From positions 930,001 through 994,000 of the forward strand of contig VNWV01000007.1 of the NCBI GenBank assembly GCA_009801085.1: a stretch of 64,000 bases of DNA, given 5' to 3'. The position numbers and the translations under genes were made by a program. Below, piece after piece: positions 60,154-64,000 of the stretch. Positions within the stretch are counted from its first letter, which is position 1, and each line of letters begins with the position of its first letter. The notes below the pieces were generated by a model, which saw nothing but the letters and a program-made list of their open reading frames with translations, ran no database searches and had not been told where the DNA came from. The stretch is from Lasiodiplodia sp. COLG20 (lineage: Eukaryota > Ascomycota > Dothideomycetes > Botryosphaeriales > Botryosphaeriaceae).

Positions 60154-60226
60154 AGCCCAACGCGGGGGTCGAACCCGCAGCCTTGAGATTAAGAGTCTCA
60201 CGCTCTACCGATTGAGCTAGCCGGGC
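60154..60226 (-). tRNA. tRNA-Lys (anticodon CTT)
   Basis: Read on the minus strand: acceptor stem GCCCGGC/GTTGGGC with two G-U pairs, D-arm TAGCTCAATCGGTAGAGC, anticodon arm TGAGA-CU-CUU-AA-TCTCA, variable AGGCT, and T-arm GCGGG-TTCGACC-CCCGC. It is intronless, 73 nt. The anticodon CUU decodes AAG (Lys). Confidence 0.93.
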
Positions 60227-60510
60227 GGCTGTTGTAAGATCGAGATCTTGCTGCTGGTTGATGAAAGTAGCTCCACATATGTTGTATATATTAAAAACAT
60301 TATTTCCACATGCACCGAGTTCTACACCATCCCTGCTTACTACGACTACGTTGGTAAATGCTTTGTTTTGCTGCTCGTAAAGTGGGAAGATTTGGTTGAC
60401 TTTATCTTGTCTTCTGAGTTATACGAACTGCGTGGTTGGATCGCTGGATATTACAGTCCCCTCTCGCGGCCGATGGCTAGCGTGGATTTGTCTTTTTTTT
60501 CTCATGTCAT

Positions 60511-60591
60511 GGGTAGGTGAAGCTATCGTCCGGACGAGAATGTCGAATTAAAATTTCCACACACACGTACGGACGATAGCTTCAAATACCC
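60511..60591. mobile_element. MITE-like palindromic element, copy 3
   Basis: An 81-bp element and the best preserved copy. The left arm is GGGTAGGTGAAGCTATCGTC then CGGACG. The right arm reads CGTACGGACGATAGCTTCAA then ATACCC, the near-perfect reverse complement. CATG abuts the left edge and ACACATG the right, as in copy 1. Confidence 0.8.
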
Positions 60592-61950
60592 ACACATGCT
60601 AATTTTTCTAAGGCATAGTTACGCTATTCTAGACCTCTACTATTCTTAGCGCTAGCCATCGGCTGTAAGAGGGAGGTGTAAGGTGAAACGAACCGCTCCT
60701 TACGTACAGCTGCTAACATTGCTCCGAGTAGCGAGGAAAGTATCCCGAATGTACAGCGCAGAGCGACAGGGCGCGGTGAGGCGTCGATATTCCTATTTTC
60801 TTTTCATCTTTATTTTTCTTCTTTCCGCGTTCCGCGTTTTCCTTTCCTTGCGCCTGCTTTCCTGCGGTGGGTTGGCCCTGTCGTATTCCTCGACCAACTC
60901 GCGTGCGTTGCAGAGGGCTTCCTCCGTTAACCATTGATTATGCACAGGGCCCCAGCCTTCCCATTACACCAAGAATGTACTTTTAACGTACCAAACAAGG
61001 TACTAGGATAGACGTGGAAATGTGATAGTAAACACTATGCTATGATCATACGGGTGGATTTTCTTCGGATCGTTCATCGAAAGTATCTAACGATTGATCA
61101 TCGTTTTTCAATTGGCTGTTCCACTACTCCGTCTGGAACGTTCACAGTGTAACGCTGTTCCTTCGATTTTTCTACGGTATAAAAAGGACCACTAAGAGAT
61201 AAGAAGCCGCCAGCATTATAACAGGGGTAATTACTAAACCTCACCAGCGCCGGATAAACCCAACCATCGCCGGCCAAACCCAACTTTCCACTAAGATCTA
61301 CCATCTTTCAATTATGTAGAATCAATGAAATTACAGTCTGAGTTTTTCTCGTTACTATCGTAATAGCTAAGCCTACTAATAAAAGTAATGTTTTTTTTTA
61401 GAAAAAAAAAAAAAGAGAGTATAGATTTTACACTCCCTGCAGGTATTCTGTAAAACATCCTACGCACCTTCTTCCTTACGACCGAGTAGGTGTTCTTTAG
61501 CTGGAAAGCGCGACAGAGAAATATAGAAAGGCCATCGAGCTTAAAACCCCCCATCAGCCAAATTACCGGACGCATCAGTGGCTGCCGCTACGCGTAAGCT
61601 CGTAATAAAATTTGCACAAGTAAGCAGCATTAAAGACGTCAACCACTGAAATTATTCCTGCTATGGGTATCAAAATTAACAACTAAACTAATCCTCTACC
61701 ACTCCACGAGGGAGAGGCAGAAAAACGTGAAGCATCCGCCACTCAACCTAAAAAGCGAACCGAGACTCCTTCAACATCAACAATACAACCTTCAGCAACC
61801 AGCTCTTTTACTATGTTCTTATTCCCTTGCTCTCTTTCCCAGCAGCAAAGATCCAGCGCTTTTTTCACAGACAGCCATGGTATCATCACAAGGGGCTGCC
61901 CCGGCACTGTTCCAACAAGACACAACAAGATAAATCCCTTCACTCTCAAA

Positions 61951-63983
61951 TCAAACCAACTCAACCCCACAAGCGCCCTCCAGCAAACGCGCCTGCTGCC
62001 CCTGCATAACGCCTTCATAATAACAAGCGCCCACCAAAACGTACCTCGTACCCCCATCCGCCGCCGCCGCCGCCACCGGCCTCAGCACCACCGGCGCCGG
62101 GCAGCCCCTCAAAAGCCACACCACATCGCCAACGACGGCGGGCGCCGGCACTAACGCCAACGCCTCGCCCACCCCCTGAGCAATCTGCCTTCCGGCCGCG
62201 TAATACAAAATCTCCTCCCTCTCGCGCCACGTGTACTGGCAATGATCGTCCGGAAAACGCTGTTCCTTGGCGAGCAGCAGGTTCAGCGTCCGCCCCAGGG
62301 TGACGGGTGGAAACTGCGGCGAGCGCGCTGCCGTCAGCTGCTCCGCCGTCTTGGCCAACTCCAGGTAATCCGGGGTCTGGGAGTCGCGCCTGTCGCCGCC
62401 ATCAGTCGTCGTCGCTGCGTTTCGAACCAAGGAGTAGTGGCAGCCCGGCCGTTCGCGCGGATACTGCTGCGGGTGGATGTAGGTGATGCGGTCGATAAGT
62501 GTTCCCATGACCGAAAGCGAACGGGATCGAGGCCTCCGCCCTGGTTGTACGACATGCTTGAAGGGCCCGCACGCGCTGAAACCCATGTCGCGGCCCGGTC
62601 CGAACAGCGAGCTCAGACGGTTGGCTTGGGACCAGTCCGGGACCCAGGAGGGTAGTAGTAAGGGGGTGGTGGTGGTGGTGTTGGGCTGGTAGTAGAGGGA
62701 ATCGCAGATGCCGAGGAGGCCGAGGTCGCCTGTTTCTTCGACCACTGCCATGGCGGCGTCGACGTAGACGTCCTCGACGGACCATGAGTAGTGCGGGCTG
62801 ATGAGCTCGGTCGCGCGCGGATGGAGGCCGAGGAAGGCGTAGATGACGTCGCGCGGGTCCGAGGCCTTGAAGTATCCGCTGGCGAGGCCGTCGCGGAGAG
62901 CGTCGAGGATGCATGAGAAGACGGGGATATCGTTGTTGGTGTCCAGCGAGTCCCAGAAGTAGGTGAGGAAGGTGAGCGGGCGCAGGCCGGGGGCCTCATC
63001 GTCGGCGCCATAGTACTCGATGGTGTTGAAGGAGGAGGGGGATTTCGGAGCGCGGAGGTTGGCGTGGATGGAGCGGTGGAAATCACGAGGTGATAGCCTG
63101 GAATCTCCGATCGTCATGTAGACCTCTTTGGCCAACAGAACTTCCTGCACAATCCAGCATCTGTTGAACTTGAACGGTCTCCCAGATCAGCAAGTCAGCT
63201 AGTGTGTTTTAAAAAGCAAATGTCGCGTGACACACTCACCCAGGGCCGGTTCATGACCCGGCATGCAGCCTTCACGCGGTCTGTGGCTGCTTCTTCGAAG
63301 CACTGAGGGCAGTAGTCGTCTTGCTCGTCCGTCGGGCCGTCCATGTCCATCATGTCGCCCTTGGTGGTGCCGTGTACGGAGCAAGTGGTGGGGATGGCGT
63401 GGTGCAGGTGGGTCCGCAGTCTCGTGACATCCCTCTTCCCCTGCGCTTCAGCCTCCTTCCGATTCCGGCGAAAAGCAAAGTCCTTTGATCGGTCACCGAC
63501 GATGTCCAGGGTTCCCAACACGAGGTTGGAATCGGCGTCGGGCTCGCCCAGCCATACGAGGGTCCGCCTGGCTTTGCTGTAGATTTCGCCCATCATCGAC
63601 ACTTGGTGATTGCGCTCCAGCTCGTCATCCTGATTGACGCACAGTTGGTCGATCCAGAGGTAGCCGGTCGTCGAGGTTTTGTTGAGGTGCGCGAGGACCT
63701 GGGTCAAGGCGTCGGTGACGGCGAGGGTGCGACTCGCGGGGAGCAGGCGGATCAGCTGCGTCTTTTTCGGGCTGCCCCACACGTAGGATACGGCCTCGAA
63801 CAACGGCGCGGCGTCCAGGCTGACGTGCACGATCTCGTACTCTATGAGCCATGGGGCGTCCTTTCGGAGGGCGTAGTGGCCGGGATGCAGGCGCAGCAGG
63901 CGGATGTGTCTGCGGTCGACAAGGGGCCGGTGGTGGAAAGTCGAGGAAACGGGAACAGGCAGCTGGTAAATGGGTATCATCAT
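61951..63983 (-). CDS. HET-domain (heterokaryon incompatibility) protein
   Basis: Two exons (63983-63240, 63168-61951) give 653 aa. The HET domain has its three conserved blocks: FEAVSYVWGSPKKTQLI; TGYLWIDQLCVNQDDELERN with GEIYSKARRTLVWLGEPDAD; and NRPWFNRCWIVQEVLLAKEV, which is rebuilt by the splice join. The region after residue 290 includes DPRDVIYAFLGLHPRATELI and LLPSWVPDWSQANRL, common in HET-6/TOL-type proteins, and a tail with GDVVWLLRGCPAPVVLRP. HET proteins take part in allorecognition and regulated cell death between incompatible hyphae. Whether this copy is active is unknown. The start at 63983 (or Met 63980) is 17 bp from the window edge, so an upstream exon cannot be ruled out. 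Confidence 0.9.
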
Positions 63984-64000
63984 GTCGCAAAACGGAAACG

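Larger units (their letters stand above)
59325..61950. other. 2.6-kb intergenic region with tRNA-Lys and a MITE copy
   Basis: Besides the tRNA (60154-60226) and palindromic element (60511-60591), this is AT-rich sequence with short frames lacking motifs and an A-run near 61400. Confidence 0.5.

Overview
The window is nuclear DNA of a filamentous ascomycete (Pezizomycotina). Genes are compact, with mostly 45-70 bp GT-AG introns. The gene set is typical of that group: a PAS-GATA factor, a hybrid histidine kinase, Zn(II)2Cys6 regulators, a HET-domain protein and a GH79 glucuronidase. The species cannot be told from sequence alone. There is one assembly gap (N run, 30362-30455). Exon joins were worked out by hand from splice sites, reading phase and family conservation.

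0-21 kb is a conserved gene-rich block. It holds a head-to-head mitochondrial pair (pyruvate carrier subunit MPC2 and complex I subunit NDUFA2), a membrane-anchored LigB-type extradiol dioxygenase divergent from a signal peptide peptidase, a PAS-GATA (WC-2-like) factor, a hybrid histidine kinase, a secreted type-B carboxylesterase, and a Zn2Cys6 factor convergent with a class-III aminotransferase.

21-35 kb is an accessory, repeat-rich block. An SF1 (Upf1/NFX1-like) helicase with a Cys-rich N-terminus and RGG tail is divergent from an unrecognised 431-aa gene, across a promoter carrying a (GTGAGA)n array. A broken partial paralogue of the helicase, truncated by the gap, lies about 5 kb away. 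Then come eroded coding relics, a 1.09-kb foldback element with long inverted arms, and a gene with the zinc-binding loop of His-Me (HNH-like) endonucleases whose stop codon looks recent.

36-54 kb is again housekeeping and metabolic. It holds a C2H2 + Zn2Cys6 regulator near a diaminopropionate ammonia-lyase and a 3-hydroxyisobutyrate-dehydrogenase-like gene, the divergent pair PRMT5/PRP43 (PRP43 with a GC-AG intron), thiamine pyrophosphokinase, and a GH79 enzyme with a GPI-like tail.

54-64 kb is accessory: a 241-bp inverted-repeat element, an intron-bearing tRNA-Tyr, an ankyrin/transmembrane gene followed in the same frame by a two-finger C2H2 gene, a tRNA-Lys, and a HET-domain gene at the right edge. 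Three dispersed copies of an ~81-bp MITE-like palindrome (21.5, 49.7 and 60.5 kb) link the accessory regions.
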